A DNA stretch of 10,981 nt from an uncultured Christensenella sp. (GTDB lineage: Bacteria > Bacillota > Clostridia > Christensenellales > UBA1242): positions 1 through 10,981 of the forward strand of contig CAJJUK010000034.1 of the NCBI GenBank assembly GCA_905195085.1, in the 5' to 3' direction. Below, piece by piece: positions 1 through 8,066 of this stretch; position 1 is the first letter of the stretch; each line of letters opens with the position of its first letter. The notes beneath the pieces were generated by a model. The model was not told the origin of the DNA, did not search any database, and was given only the letters and a program-made list of their open reading frames with translations. The position numbers were made by a program, and so were the translations under genes.

Positions 1-68
1 ATTTTTAAAAACATTTTGAAATAATTTAAAATATTAATTTAATTTTTTATTTCTTAAAGGTTTCTTTG

Positions 69-97
69 TTGACAAAAGTTATGAATAATTTTATAAT
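69..97 (+). promoter_or_regulatory. Sigma-A promoter of the glmU-like/pth/mfd operon
   Basis: A perfect -35 box TTGACA (69-74) and a perfect -10 box TATAAT (92-97) are separated by exactly 17 nt. Transcription should start about 7 nt after the -10 box, near position 104, which is the A of the ATG of the first gene. Nothing resembling a ribosome binding site lies between the promoter and that ATG. The sequence before it (1-68) is very AT-rich and I see no hairpin or gene there. Confidence 0.85.
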
Positions 98-103
98 ATT
101 TTT

Positions 104-937
104 ATGGAAATTGATAACGAATTGGAAATTGAAGTAAGTGAAAATCAAATAAGTTTTGATTTTTTGCAAGATATGAACAAAGAACCTTTGCAACAAGCAG
201 AAAACTATGATTGGGTTGCAGAGGAAACTTTGGTTGTCATTGTCAAGGCAAAGGGGGAAATTTCTCCAAATTTTGACATTTGTGGAAAGAAAATGATTGA
301 TTGGGTGGCACTTGCAGCTTCTGGTTGTGCTCAAAAAATCATCGAAGAACCGGAAGAAGAAAATCTTTTGGAAACTGTTAGAAATTTGGCAGAAGGATAT
401 AATTTTGTTGCAGTACTTTACAGCGACACACCACTTTTGAAGAAGACGACATTTTTGGAAATTATGGATTATTTTTCCAAACGCCGTATGAATGTTTTGA
501 AACTTGTCAGAGGATATGTTTTCAAAGCAGAGTATTTGCAAAATGCCAAAATGCTTTTGTCTTCAACCGTGGAAGAGTTTGACAAAGAAGATTTCACACT
601 TATCAATTCTTCAAAAAAAGTGTCTTTTGCATTCAAGGTTTTGAGTGGAAGAATTTTGAATTATCACAAAGAAAACGGAGTCATCTTTTTTGGAGAAAAC
701 ACAATCTTTATTGATGCAGATGTTGAAATTGAAGCCGGTTGTGTGATCTATCCAAACAACATAATCAAAGGCGAAAGTTACATTGGAAAAAATGTTATTT
801 TGGAAAGTGGAAATTACATCTTTGACACAATTGTTTGCGATGAGGCTTTTGTTTGTCAAAGTTATCTTGAAAAGAGCAAAGTGGAAAAGGGAAAAGTGAT
901 TGGTCCTTTTGCGAAACTTATCAATCAAAAAGTTTAA
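104..937 (+). CDS. Reduced GlmU-like protein (degenerate nucleotidyltransferase plus short left-handed beta-helix)
   Basis: The 277-residue product resembles GlmU, the bifunctional UDP-GlcNAc pyrophosphorylase/GlcN-1-P acetyltransferase (usually about 450 residues), but is much shorter. Residues 105-112 (LYSDTPLL) match the GlmU metal-site motif LYGDxPLL, with D108 as the likely ligand. N168 in a LINSS stretch aligns by position with the second metal ligand of GlmU. Residues 191-212 (ENGVIF then IDADVEIEAG) are a close match to the GlmU linker and first hexapeptide coils, and hexapeptide-like repeats run to about 270. The nucleotide-binding GxGTRM loop expected near residues 43-55 is absent (VIVKAKGEIS instead), about 100 residues of the nucleotidyltransferase core are missing, and the acetyltransferase half with its catalytic His is not there. 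An extra acidic N-terminal stretch of about 40 residues precedes the domain. It sits where glmU lies in Bacillus, upstream of pth and mfd. Enzymatic activity as a GlmU looks unlikely; a regulatory, binding or sugar-nucleotide-sensing role is inference. The start is the first ATG after the promoter and has no Shine-Dalgarno. Confidence 0.72.
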   Translation: MEIDNELEIEVSENQISFDFLQDMNKEPLQQAENYDWVAEETLVVIVKAKGEISPNFDICGKKMIDWVALAASGCAQKIIEEPEEENLLETVRNLAEGYNFVAVLYSDTPLLKKTTFLEIMDYFSKRRMNVLKLVRGYVFKAEYLQNAKMLLSSTVEEFDKEDFTLINSSKKVSFAFKVLSGRILNYHKENGVIFFGENTIFIDADVEIEAGCVIYPNNIIKGESYIGKNVILESGNYIFDTIVCDEAFVCQSYLEKSKVEKGKVIGPFAKLINQKV

Positions 938-948
938 GGGGAATTTTT

Positions 949-1452
949 ATGAATGTTGTGGTTGGACTTGGCAATCCTGACGAAAAATATAGAAACACAT
1001 ATCACAATATTGGTTTTGATGTTGTTGATGCCCTGGCTGAAAAACTGGGCATTTCTTTTGATAAAAACAAATTTAAAGCGTTGGTTGGAGAAGGAGTTTT
1101 TAACGGCGAAAAATTGTTGATTGTGAAACCACAGACCTATATGAATTTGAGTGGCGAAAGTGTGGTTATGATCAAAAACAAATTCAAAGATGCAAGAATT
1201 TTGGTTGTTGTTGATGATATAGATTTGCCAAAGGGAAACATCAGATATAGAGAACATGGTTCTGCCGGCACACACAATGGGCTTAGAAGCATTGTTTCCT
1301 ACATTGGAGAAGACTTTGAAAGGTTGAAAATTGGGATTGGCAGAGATATAACAATGGATCTTGCAGATTATGTGCTTTCAAAATATGACAAGAGCGTTTT
1401 TGAACCAATAATTTCAAAAGCGGTCAATGAGATTTGTGAGAGATTGTCTTGA
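949..1452 (+). CDS. pth: Peptidyl-tRNA hydrolase (Pth)
   Basis: Pth cleaves the ester bond of peptidyl-tRNAs that drop off stalled ribosomes and so recycles tRNA; it is cytosolic. The 167-residue product begins with the family signature: N9 in GLGNP, then H19-N20 as the catalytic His and its neighbour. N66 lies in the PQTYMNLSG motif, D89-D90 in DDIDLP, and N110 in SAGTHNGL, all at the expected spacing. Two usually glycine positions differ: GNPG is GNPD, and the second Gly of SGGHNG is Thr. The protein is some 20 residues shorter than most bacterial Pth at the C-terminus. The ATG is preceded by AAGGGGA (936-942) at good spacing, 11 nt after the previous stop. Its stop codon overlaps the mfd start, so the two are probably translationally coupled. 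Pairing of pth with mfd is conserved in Firmicutes. Confidence 0.95.
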   Translation: MNVVVGLGNPDEKYRNTYHNIGFDVVDALAEKLGISFDKNKFKALVGEGVFNGEKLLIVKPQTYMNLSGESVVMIKNKFKDARILVVVDDIDLPKGNIRYREHGSAGTHNGLRSIVSYIGEDFERLKIGIGRDITMDLADYVLSKYDKSVFEPIISKAVNEICERLS

Positions 1453-4400
1453 TGAATAAGTTTTTGGATTTCCTTAAAACGACAAAACTTCCTGAGAAGA
1501 AAAGCTTGGGAGGGTTTTTTATTGGTGAAAAAGTTTTGTTTTGTTCTTTGCAAGACAAACTTGTCTATCTTTGTGGCGACTTTGTCACAGCGAGCAAATT
1601 GAAGAGAGGTCTTTTGGATTGCGGAAAGAAGGTTCAAATTGTCTCTTGTGGAAGAGAGAACGAGGACGAAAGAGACGTCAATTTGTTTCCGTTTGCTGAT
1701 GCGGTCTCATCATTTTTGGATGACAAGATTGATGTTTTGATTTTTTTGCCATCGTCACTCACAACAAAATTTGATTTGGAATTTCTGAAAAGCAAGTTTG
1801 TCATTGCGCAAAAAACAGAAATTTCGCTTGAAGATTTGTCAGAAAAATTGGTTGGGTTTGGATATGAAAGAGTGGACTATGTGACCAGTGTTGGCCAATT
1901 TGCTGTTCGTGGGGACATTGTTGACATTTTTATCAGCGGGCAAGATTATCCTTATCGTGTCGAATTTTTTGATGAGGAAGTTGAAAAAATCATAAATTTT
2001 GATTTTTCCACAATGAAAACGCAAGAAATTGTTGAAAAAATTGAAATTTTGCCTATTTTTTTGAAAAATGGAACAAATTCGGTTTTGGATTTGTGTGAAA
2101 ATGTTGTCGTTGATGAGCCAATCAAAATTGAAAATGAATGTAAAATTTTGCAAAAGAGCAGAGAAGAATTGTCTTGGAACAAAGATGGTCTTTTCTTGAA
2201 TTTTGATGAGATTGATTTAAAAAAATATACTGTTTTGACAAATGCAAATGACAGCGACTTTGAAAACAAGACTGTTGGACAAAAGAGTTATGTGACAGAT
2301 TTCTTGGCACTGAAAAAAGACATAATGATTTATGCTGATGGGCACATCAATGTCTTTCTTTTTGCGGGTGATTATTTTGATATTTTGAGTGAGTTTTTGC
2401 TTACCAACAAAATTCAATACAAGGTCTTTGAAGGAGATTTGGTTGACAACATTCATATCTATTTGTGCAAAGATTATTTCCCTTATTCCTTCAGTTTTCT
2501 TGAATTTGATATTGTCGGCATTGGCACAGACGATATGTATAAAAACAAAAAAGTTGACTATCGAAGTGGAAAACAAAATTTTTCATATTTGCCAAAAGTT
2601 GGGGACTATGTTGTTCATTCGTTTTATGGTGTTGGACGATGCAGGGATATTGTCAGGCTGAAACTTTCGCACTTTGAAAAAGACTATTTTGTTTTGGAAT
2701 ATAAAAATGGTGCACTTTTGTATTTGCCATCAGAACAGGCAAACTTGTTGTCCGCTTATATTGGTGGAGAAAGTCCAAAACTTAATGCGTTGGGTTCAAG
2801 TGAGTGGACAAGGCTGAAACAAAAAGTCAAAGAGGACTTGAAAGAAGTTGCAATTTCGCTTGCAAAAATCTATAAGGAACGTCAAGACAAGAAAGGTTTT
2901 GTTTTTGTCAGAGATGAAGAACTTGAAAAACAATTTGCAGACGCTTTTGAATTTGAATTGACTCCAGACCAAGCTCAAGCAATTGCCGATGTTGACAAAG
3001 ATATGGAAAGTGACAAAATCATGGACAGGCTGATTTGTGGCGATGTTGGCTTTGGGAAAACTGAAGTTGCTTTTCGTGCAATTTTCAAAGCAGTATATAA
3101 TGGAAAACAAGTTGCCTTCCTCTGTCCTACCACAATTTTGTCAGAACAGCACTATCGTTCAACCAAACAGCGAATGAGCGGTTTTGGTCTCAGAGTGGAA
3201 ATTTTGAATCGTTTTAAATCTGACAAAGAAACAAAGGATATTTACAAAAGACTTGCAGAAGGCAAGATTGACATCTTGATTGGAACTCACAAAATTTTGA
3301 ATGAGAATTTGAAATTCAAAGATTTGGGTTTGCTTGTTCTTGATGAAGAGCAAAGATTTGGAGTTAAAGACAAAGAAAAAATCAAAAAAATGAAAACTGA
3401 CATTGATGTTTTGACACTTTCTGCAACGCCAATTCCAAGAACTTTGCATATGTCGCTCTCGGGTATTCGTGACATAAGTGTCATTGCAACTCCACCTCGA
3501 GACAGACTCCCAATTCAAACTTATGTCAGTCCTTACAGTGACCAACTTTTGCAGGATGTTGTTTCAAGAGAACTTTCGAGAAATGGAAAGGCTCTTGTGC
3601 TTTTCAACAGAGTCGCAGAGATTTACAACTTCAGAAGTCATGTTGCAGAACTTCTTCCACAGGCAAAAATTGGAGTCGCTCATGGTCAAATGATGGAAAA
3701 TGAACTTGCGAAAGTTATTAATGATTTGTATGAAGACAAATTTAATCTTTTCATTTCAACAACTTTGATTGAAAATGGAATTGATTTGCCGACCTTGAAC
3801 ACACTTTTTGTTGTTGATTGTGATATGTTGGGACTAAGTCAACTTTATCAGATAAGAGGAAGAATTGGTCGTTCTGATAAGTTGGCTTATGCATATTTGA
3901 CCTACAATGGCGGAAAGGTCTTGACTGAAGATGCTTACAAAAGACTGGAAGCAATCAAAGAATTCAGAGAACTTGGAAGCGGTTTCAAAATTGCAATGAG
4001 AGATTTGGAAATTCGTGGTGCAGGCAACATTTTGGGCAAAGAACAACATGGGCATATGCAAAAAGTTGGATATGATATGTACGTTCGACTTTTGGAGGAA
4101 GTCACAAAAGAAATTTCTGGACAAAAAACACACAGTGCGAAGGAAATCAAGATGGAACTTGTGCTTGATGCGTTTATCAGTGAAGATTACATTCCTTCTC
4201 AAGAAGAAAGAATTATCTTCTACAACAAAATCAGCAACATTTCAACCAAAGATGAATATGACCAAGTTGTCAAACAACTTCAAGAAAGCAATGGTGATTT
4301 ACCTGTTGAAGTTGAAAATTTGTGCAAGGTGGCATTTCTGAAAAATTTGGCAGGAAACTTTAATGTTCAAAAAATCAAAATAAATGCAGTTGACTGTTTG

Positions 4401-4586
4401 ATTTATTTCTACAAGAGTGAAGAAATAATTGATAAAAGATTGTCGAATGTTGGCAAGTTTTATGATACTTGTTTAAAATTCGAACAACTACCTATTCTAA
4501 AGGTAAACACAAAAGGTAAGGTTATTGATAAAGTTAATTTGCTTATTGAGATGTTTTCCAATGCTTTGACATCCAAAAAAGATTGA
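1452..4586 (+). CDS. mfd: Transcription-repair coupling factor Mfd
   Basis: Mfd is an ATP-driven DNA translocase that removes RNA polymerase stalled at lesions and recruits UvrA for nucleotide excision repair. In the 1044-residue product, a UvrB-homology region comes first (the GYERVDYVTSVGQFAVRGD stretch, about 138-156). The RNA-polymerase-interacting CarD-like domain follows at about 381-440 (VGDYVVHSFYGVGR). The RecG-like translocase has Walker A GDVGFGKT at 530-537, the DEEQ box at 631-634, SATPIPRT at about 657-664, TTLIENGIDLP at about 770-780 and the arginine-finger motif RGRIGRSD at 802-809. The RDLEIRGAGNILG motif at 850-862 and a C-terminal D7-like domain complete it. It is about 100 residues shorter than E. 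coli or B. subtilis Mfd, the loss falling before the CarD-like domain. The ATG overlaps the pth stop (TGATG); only a weak GAGAG lies upstream, so coupling likely supplies ribosomes. An in-frame TTG one codon earlier is possible but less likely. Confidence 0.96.
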   Translation: MNKFLDFLKTTKLPEKKSLGGFFIGEKVLFCSLQDKLVYLCGDFVTASKLKRGLLDCGKKVQIVSCGRENEDERDVNLFPFADAVSSFLDDKIDVLIFLPSSLTTKFDLEFLKSKFVIAQKTEISLEDLSEKLVGFGYERVDYVTSVGQFAVRGDIVDIFISGQDYPYRVEFFDEEVEKIINFDFSTMKTQEIVEKIEILPIFLKNGTNSVLDLCENVVVDEPIKIENECKILQKSREELSWNKDGLFLNFDEIDLKKYTVLTNANDSDFENKTVGQKSYVTDFLALKKDIMIYADGHINVFLFAGDYFDILSEFLLTNKIQYKVFEGDLVDNIHIYLCKDYFPYSFSFLEFDIVGIGTDDMYKNKKVDYRSGKQNFSYLPKVGDYVVHSFYGVGRCRDIVRLKLSHFEKDYFVLEYKNGALLYLPSEQANLLSAYIGGESPKLNALGSSEWTRLKQKVKEDLKEVAISLAKIYKERQDKKGFVFVRDEELEKQFADAFEFELTPDQAQAIADVDKDMESDKIMDRLICGDVGFGKTEVAFRAIFKAVYNGKQVAFLCPTTILSEQHYRSTKQRMSGFGLRVEILNRFKSDKETKDIYKRLAEGKIDILIGTHKILNENLKFKDLGLLVLDEEQRFGVKDKEKIKKMKTDIDVLTLSATPIPRTLHMSLSGIRDISVIATPPRDRLPIQTYVSPYSDQLLQDVVSRELSRNGKALVLFNRVAEIYNFRSHVAELLPQAKIGVAHGQMMENELAKVINDLYEDKFNLFISTTLIENGIDLPTLNTLFVVDCDMLGLSQLYQIRGRIGRSDKLAYAYLTYNGGKVLTEDAYKRLEAIKEFRELGSGFKIAMRDLEIRGAGNILGKEQHGHMQKVGYDMYVRLLEEVTKEISGQKTHSAKEIKMELVLDAFISEDYIPSQEERIIFYNKISNISTKDEYDQVVKQLQESNGDLPVEVENLCKVAFLKNLAGNFNVQKIKINAVDCLIYFYKSEEIIDKRLSNVGKFYDTCLKFEQLPILKVNTKGKVIDKVNLLIEMFSNALTSKKD

Positions 4587-4604
4587 GAAAATGCTTTCTT
4601 TTGC

Positions 4605-4633
4605 TTGAATTTTATCGTTTTATAGTTTATAAT
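4605..4633 (+). promoter_or_regulatory. Sigma-A promoter of the foldase-like lipoprotein gene
   Basis: TTGAAT (4605-4610) and TATAAT (4628-4633) are separated by 17 nt. The promoter lies just after the mfd stop and would give a leader of roughly 55-60 nt before the GTG start at 4698. I see no convincing terminator between mfd and this promoter, so some read-through from mfd is possible. Confidence 0.75.
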
Positions 4634-4687
4634 ATTGGAGTTAGTATATTAGAGTGAACAAGTGTCGCTTTAAAACAAAAATGACTT

Positions 4688-4693
4688 GGAGAG
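4688..4693 (+). promoter_or_regulatory. Ribosome binding site that selects a GTG start
   Basis: GGAGAG ends 4 nt before the GTG at 4698. The ATG at 4696 is followed immediately by a stop and cannot be used. The in-frame TTG at 4686 overlaps this site, so GTG is the best start. Confidence 0.65.
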
Positions 4694-4697
4694 AAAT

Positions 4698-6590
4698 GTG
4701 AAAAGAAAATTTGCAGCGTTATTTATGATGGTGATTATGTGTCTGTCTGTTTTTACAGGCTGTTCTTTGGTCACCAGAAATGATAGAAATTATTATGAAG
4801 CGGTTGTTGCAACAATAACATACACTGATGGGGAGAAAGAAAACATCACAAAAAGAGATTTGATTTCTGCTTACAACAGTTATGGATACAACTATGTTGA
4901 CAACTATGGCTATACAATGGAACAAGCGGTTAAACAAACATTGGAAACCATTGTTGATAACCGTTTGACAATCAAGGCAGTTGAGGAATATTACGAAGCC
5001 AACCCAAGCGAAGGCGAAATGTTGAATGGAAATGAAACCACTTACATTTGGGACGAAACCTACAGTGCGTTGTACTCAAACTTGAAAGAATATTTGAATG
5101 AAGTTTTGGACATTTCTTCTTCAGATGACAGCAATACAAATTCTGATACAAACTCATCTGTTTACACATCTTATGCAAAATCTGCATATCTTGAAAAAAA
5201 TTCAAATGGAAAATATGTAATCAAGAAAACAACCCCAGCATCAACAATCAGAGCAACATATGATGGCAGACAAAATGGTGAAGGTGTTTATTGCAACTAT
5301 GAATATAAAGATGCAGAAGGGAACTATCCTTTTAAAGAAGCAATGTACAACAAACTTTATTCTTTGACCGAAGCTGACAATTCAACAAGTGCAAGAAATT
5401 GGAGAAGTGCTTTCAACAACTATCTTGCAGACATCAAAGAGAACTATGGCTACAAAGATTTCAAAACAGACAAAGAATGGTTCTTGTTTGAAATGGACAG
5501 AGTTCACAGCATCATCAGAGACAACTATATTGTTGAGAAATATGAAGTTATCTACAACAGACAATCTCACCAAGATGCAGATGTTTCAAACGTGACAGTG
5601 GAAAATGTGTTGTCATATTATTCCGCTAAAGTGAGAGCAGACTATGCAACATATGCGTTGGGTGGTGACACAGAAACTTATGCAAGCACAATGCTTTCTG
5701 ATGTTGGAAGTGTTGATTACATTTTGGAAGGCGAAGGAGCATCAAATTATTTCTATGTTGCTTATATCAAACTTGAAATGACTGATGCACAGAAGAGTGA
5801 ATACACAAATCTTCAAACTGCTTTGCAAAACCAATCAATTGGTTTGAATGAATATAAAGAAAGACTTGATGTATTGTACAACAGCATAAGTGCAACAATC
5901 AGAAATGCGGAAACCGGTGAAGAAACTAATCAGACAATTTCTGCACAAAATTTGCTTAGCAAAATCAATCAGGATGTTGCAAAATATAAATATATTTCAG
6001 TTTCAGATTTGACAGAAGAACAAATTGCTGAAGCAGAAGCTGAAGGGAAAACTTTGGAAACTTATGTTGCAGAATACAACAAACAGATTTCTTATGACAA
6101 GGCTGACGCTTTTAGACCATACCTTTATCTTTATAATGATGATGACACATTGAAAGGTGTTGAATACAATGCTGTTTTTGGTGTTAATTCTTCAAATGAA
6201 GTTTTGGCAAATGATACATTCAGTGGAAATGAAGATGTTTTGGATGTGATTTTGGAACTCTATAACAACAACGAAGCAAAAATTGGCGACACAACTGAAT
6301 TTGTTAGAGCGGAAGATGGGCTTTATATGTTCTTCTATGCAGGAGAAATTAAGAATGTTTTCAGTGGAATAACTGCGAACTTTGATGTTTCAAAAAATCA
6401 AGAAAATATTAGAACTTTGGCATCAACAAGACTTAACATCTTCTCAGAAAAAACATTGTTTGACAAGATCTATGAACAACTTACAACAGACAATTTCTCA
6501 GTTTTCCAAAATATGAACATGAACTATCTTAGATCTTCATTGACAACAAAAATTGAAGCAATTGAAAACAACATGAAAGATTTATATTGA
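4698..6590 (+). CDS. SurA/PrsA-like lipoprotein, putative extracytoplasmic foldase
   Basis: The 630-residue product starts with a basic n-region (KRK), a hydrophobic stretch and a lipobox-like VFTGC, giving a likely lipidated Cys22; it should be tethered to the outer face of the membrane. Residues of about 33-100 (DLISAYNSYGYNY, then MEQAVKQTLETIVDNRLTIKAVEEYYE) have the helical pattern of the SurA/PrsA N-terminal chaperone domain. A Ser/Asn/Asp-rich linker lies at about 139-156. Further on, a YFYVAYIKLEMT stretch and a late EDGLYMFFYAGEI stretch look like the first and last strands of a parvulin-type prolyl isomerase, separated by a long insertion; I cannot confirm an intact catalytic site. 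It is about twice the length of typical PrsA. Genes for SurA-domain proteins beside mfd are common in Clostridia, which supports the call. Fold and export role are supported; isomerase activity is uncertain. It is a monocistronic unit with its own promoter and terminator. Confidence 0.7.
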   Translation: MKRKFAALFMMVIMCLSVFTGCSLVTRNDRNYYEAVVATITYTDGEKENITKRDLISAYNSYGYNYVDNYGYTMEQAVKQTLETIVDNRLTIKAVEEYYEANPSEGEMLNGNETTYIWDETYSALYSNLKEYLNEVLDISSSDDSNTNSDTNSSVYTSYAKSAYLEKNSNGKYVIKKTTPASTIRATYDGRQNGEGVYCNYEYKDAEGNYPFKEAMYNKLYSLTEADNSTSARNWRSAFNNYLADIKENYGYKDFKTDKEWFLFEMDRVHSIIRDNYIVEKYEVIYNRQSHQDADVSNVTVENVLSYYSAKVRADYATYALGGDTETYASTMLSDVGSVDYILEGEGASNYFYVAYIKLEMTDAQKSEYTNLQTALQNQSIGLNEYKERLDVLYNSISATIRNAETGEETNQTISAQNLLSKINQDVAKYKYISVSDLTEEQIAEAEAEGKTLETYVAEYNKQISYDKADAFRPYLYLYNDDDTLKGVEYNAVFGVNSSNEVLANDTFSGNEDVLDVILELYNNNEAKIGDTTEFVRAEDGLYMFFYAGEIKNVFSGITANFDVSKNQENIRTLASTRLNIFSEKTLFDKIYEQLTTDNFSVFQNMNMNYLRSSLTTKIEAIENNMKDLY

Positions 6591-6605
6591 TAAAAATAAA
6601 AATCT

Positions 6606-6648
6606 ATAACAACTCTTGTTTGAATTGACAAGGGTTGTTATTTTTTGT
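6606..6648 (+). terminator. Intrinsic terminator after the foldase-like gene
   Basis: A 14-bp stem pairs 6606-6619 (ATAACAACTCTTGT) with 6628-6641, with one U-G wobble and an 8-nt loop, followed by a T-run (6641-6646). It starts 15 nt after the stop codon. The loop and right arm also hold the -35 box of the next promoter. Confidence 0.88.
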
Positions 6649-6654
6649 TAAAAT
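6625..6654 (+). promoter_or_regulatory. Sigma-A promoter of the flippase-like gene, overlapping the terminator
   Basis: A perfect -35 TTGACA (6625-6630) and a -10 TAAAAT (6649-6654) are 18 nt apart. Transcription should start around 6661-6664, at or just before the ATG at 6664. A competing reading uses TTGTTA (6635-6640) and TATAAT (6660-6665) with 19 nt between; that would start transcription inside the gene and favour the internal ATG at 6721. Confidence 0.6.
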
Positions 6655-6663
6655 GCAAATATA

Positions 6664-8028
6664 ATGAGCAGTGAAGAAAAGCAACCAATCGAAATTAAAG
6701 AAGAATTGCAATCTGCTGAAATGACAGAGCAAAAAAAGAAGCAGAATTTTTTTTCACGCGTAAAAACAAAATACAGAAATAAGCAAATTGAAAGACTGAA
6801 AAAAGAAGAGCTTTCAGAAGAAGAAAACAAAAAAGTTGAAGAGAAGATTGAAGAAGCAAACAAAGAAATCAATGACAAATCTAAGGCAAAGAAAAAGAAA
6901 ATATTAAACATTTTCTATTTTGTTTTCAACATTGTTCTTGTTGTTGGAATCTTGATTTGGAACATATTTACAACAGAAGACTTCACTCCTTTAAGACTGA
7001 AAGATGTGAACTTTCTTTATATCTTCATCGTGTTGGTATTTTTGGCTGGAATCATTATTGTCGATGTTATTGCGATTCACAGAATGATATACAGAAAAAC
7101 ATTGCGTTCAAGATGGTTCTTATCTTTTAAATCGCTTGGAATTTTGAGATATTATGATGCCATCATTCCTATGTCGGGTGGTGGTCAGGGATTTATGGCG
7201 ACATATCTTAATGCAAGAGATGTGCCAGCGTCGACTTCTCTTTCAGTTCCAATGGCAAAATTGGTTTTTCAGCAAATTGCATGGCTGATTGTTACTTTTG
7301 TGTGCCTTGTTTTGTCGTTTGTTAATGGAAGTTCTCAAACATTTGTTTCTGTTGCAAGTATCATAGGTTTCATTTTGGCATTCATTGCAGTCGCATTTAT
7401 TGTTTTTGTTTCAGTTTCAAAAAAATTGGGGCAAAAACTTGTGTCTTGGGGATTGAAACTGCTTGTCAAAATGCACATTTTGAAGGACTATGATAAATAT
7501 TACGATAAGGTAATGAATTTTGTTACCGATTATCAAAACATCATTAAGGAATATAGCAAGGCAAAGTGGGACGTTTTTCTTCAGTTGGCGCTACACACAA
7601 TTAGATTTGTTTTCTTGTTCTCCATTCCTTATTTCATCTATTTGGCATTTCCTTATCAGGGTGGTGCCATTGGGAACTATGGCGAATTCTTTATTTATGC
7701 AGCTTTGATTGACTTGGCGGCAAGTTTCATTCCTCTTCCAGGTGGAAGTGGTATGAATGAAATCACATTTGCGGCATTGTTTAATGATTATTTGGGCGGT
7801 TACACATTCTGGGCATTGCTTCTTTGGAGATTCTGCTCATTCTACATTGATTTGCTTATGGGAATTGGAGTGATCTCTTACGACACAATTTATGGAAATC
7901 GAAAATATCGCTGGGTTAAAAAGAAATTTGCACTTCAAGAAGAGAGTCAAGAATTCAGAAGAATACAAATAGAAAATTTCAGACAGGAACGCAATAAACG
8001 AAGAAAAAAACTGAAAAAAGACATCTAG
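6664..8028 (+). CDS. Flippase-like integral membrane protein (LPG-synthase TM / UPF0104 family)
   Basis: The 454-residue protein has a highly charged, coiled-coil-prone cytoplasmic N-terminus (about 1-80, Glu/Lys-rich). A set of about seven or eight membrane segments follows: near 81-101, 116-137, 202-221, 228-250, 303-328, 341-360 and 381-410, with a shorter one possible at 160-182. Two motifs identify the family that includes the lipid-flipping N-terminal half of MprF: AIIPMSGGGQG (about 166-176) and IPLPGGSGMNE (356-366). It ends in a very basic tail. Relatives move or handle lipid-linked substrates at the cell membrane, but the substrate here cannot be told; no synthetase domain for aminoacyl-lipid formation is fused or adjacent. 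The ATG at 6664 has no Shine-Dalgarno and lies at the predicted transcript start. The next ATG in frame (6721, residue 20) also lacks a good site. It is probably the first gene of a unit with the two downstream envelope genes. Confidence 0.82.
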   Translation: MSSEEKQPIEIKEELQSAEMTEQKKKQNFFSRVKTKYRNKQIERLKKEELSEEENKKVEEKIEEANKEINDKSKAKKKKILNIFYFVFNIVLVVGILIWNIFTTEDFTPLRLKDVNFLYIFIVLVFLAGIIIVDVIAIHRMIYRKTLRSRWFLSFKSLGILRYYDAIIPMSGGGQGFMATYLNARDVPASTSLSVPMAKLVFQQIAWLIVTFVCLVLSFVNGSSQTFVSVASIIGFILAFIAVAFIVFVSVSKKLGQKLVSWGLKLLVKMHILKDYDKYYDKVMNFVTDYQNIIKEYSKAKWDVFLQLALHTIRFVFLFSIPYFIYLAFPYQGGAIGNYGEFFIYAALIDLAASFIPLPGGSGMNEITFAALFNDYLGGYTFWALLLWRFCSFYIDLLMGIGVISYDTIYGNRKYRWVKKKFALQEESQEFRRIQIENFRQERNKRRKKLKKDI

Positions 8029-8066
8029 GACAGAATAATAATAAAAGCAAAGTTTAAACTATTAAC

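Noticed and set aside
1..68. Regulatory RNA or upstream terminator at the window edge
   Set aside because: The stretch is almost entirely A/T with no stable hairpin or recognisable motif.
47..541. Long minus-strand open frame opposite the first gene
   Set aside because: It has a Phe/Ile/Asn-rich composition typical of the complement of an AT-rich coding strand, with no start signal; the + strand gene has clear homology and a promoter.
4587..4604. Possible mfd terminator just after the stop codon
   Set aside because: Only a weak AGAAA/TTTCT pairing is present, without a GC core or a following T-run.
8029..8066. Leaderless-type promoter for the TasA-like gene
   Set aside because: TAAACT (8055-8060) matches only 4 of 6 -10 positions and no -35 box lies at a workable distance.
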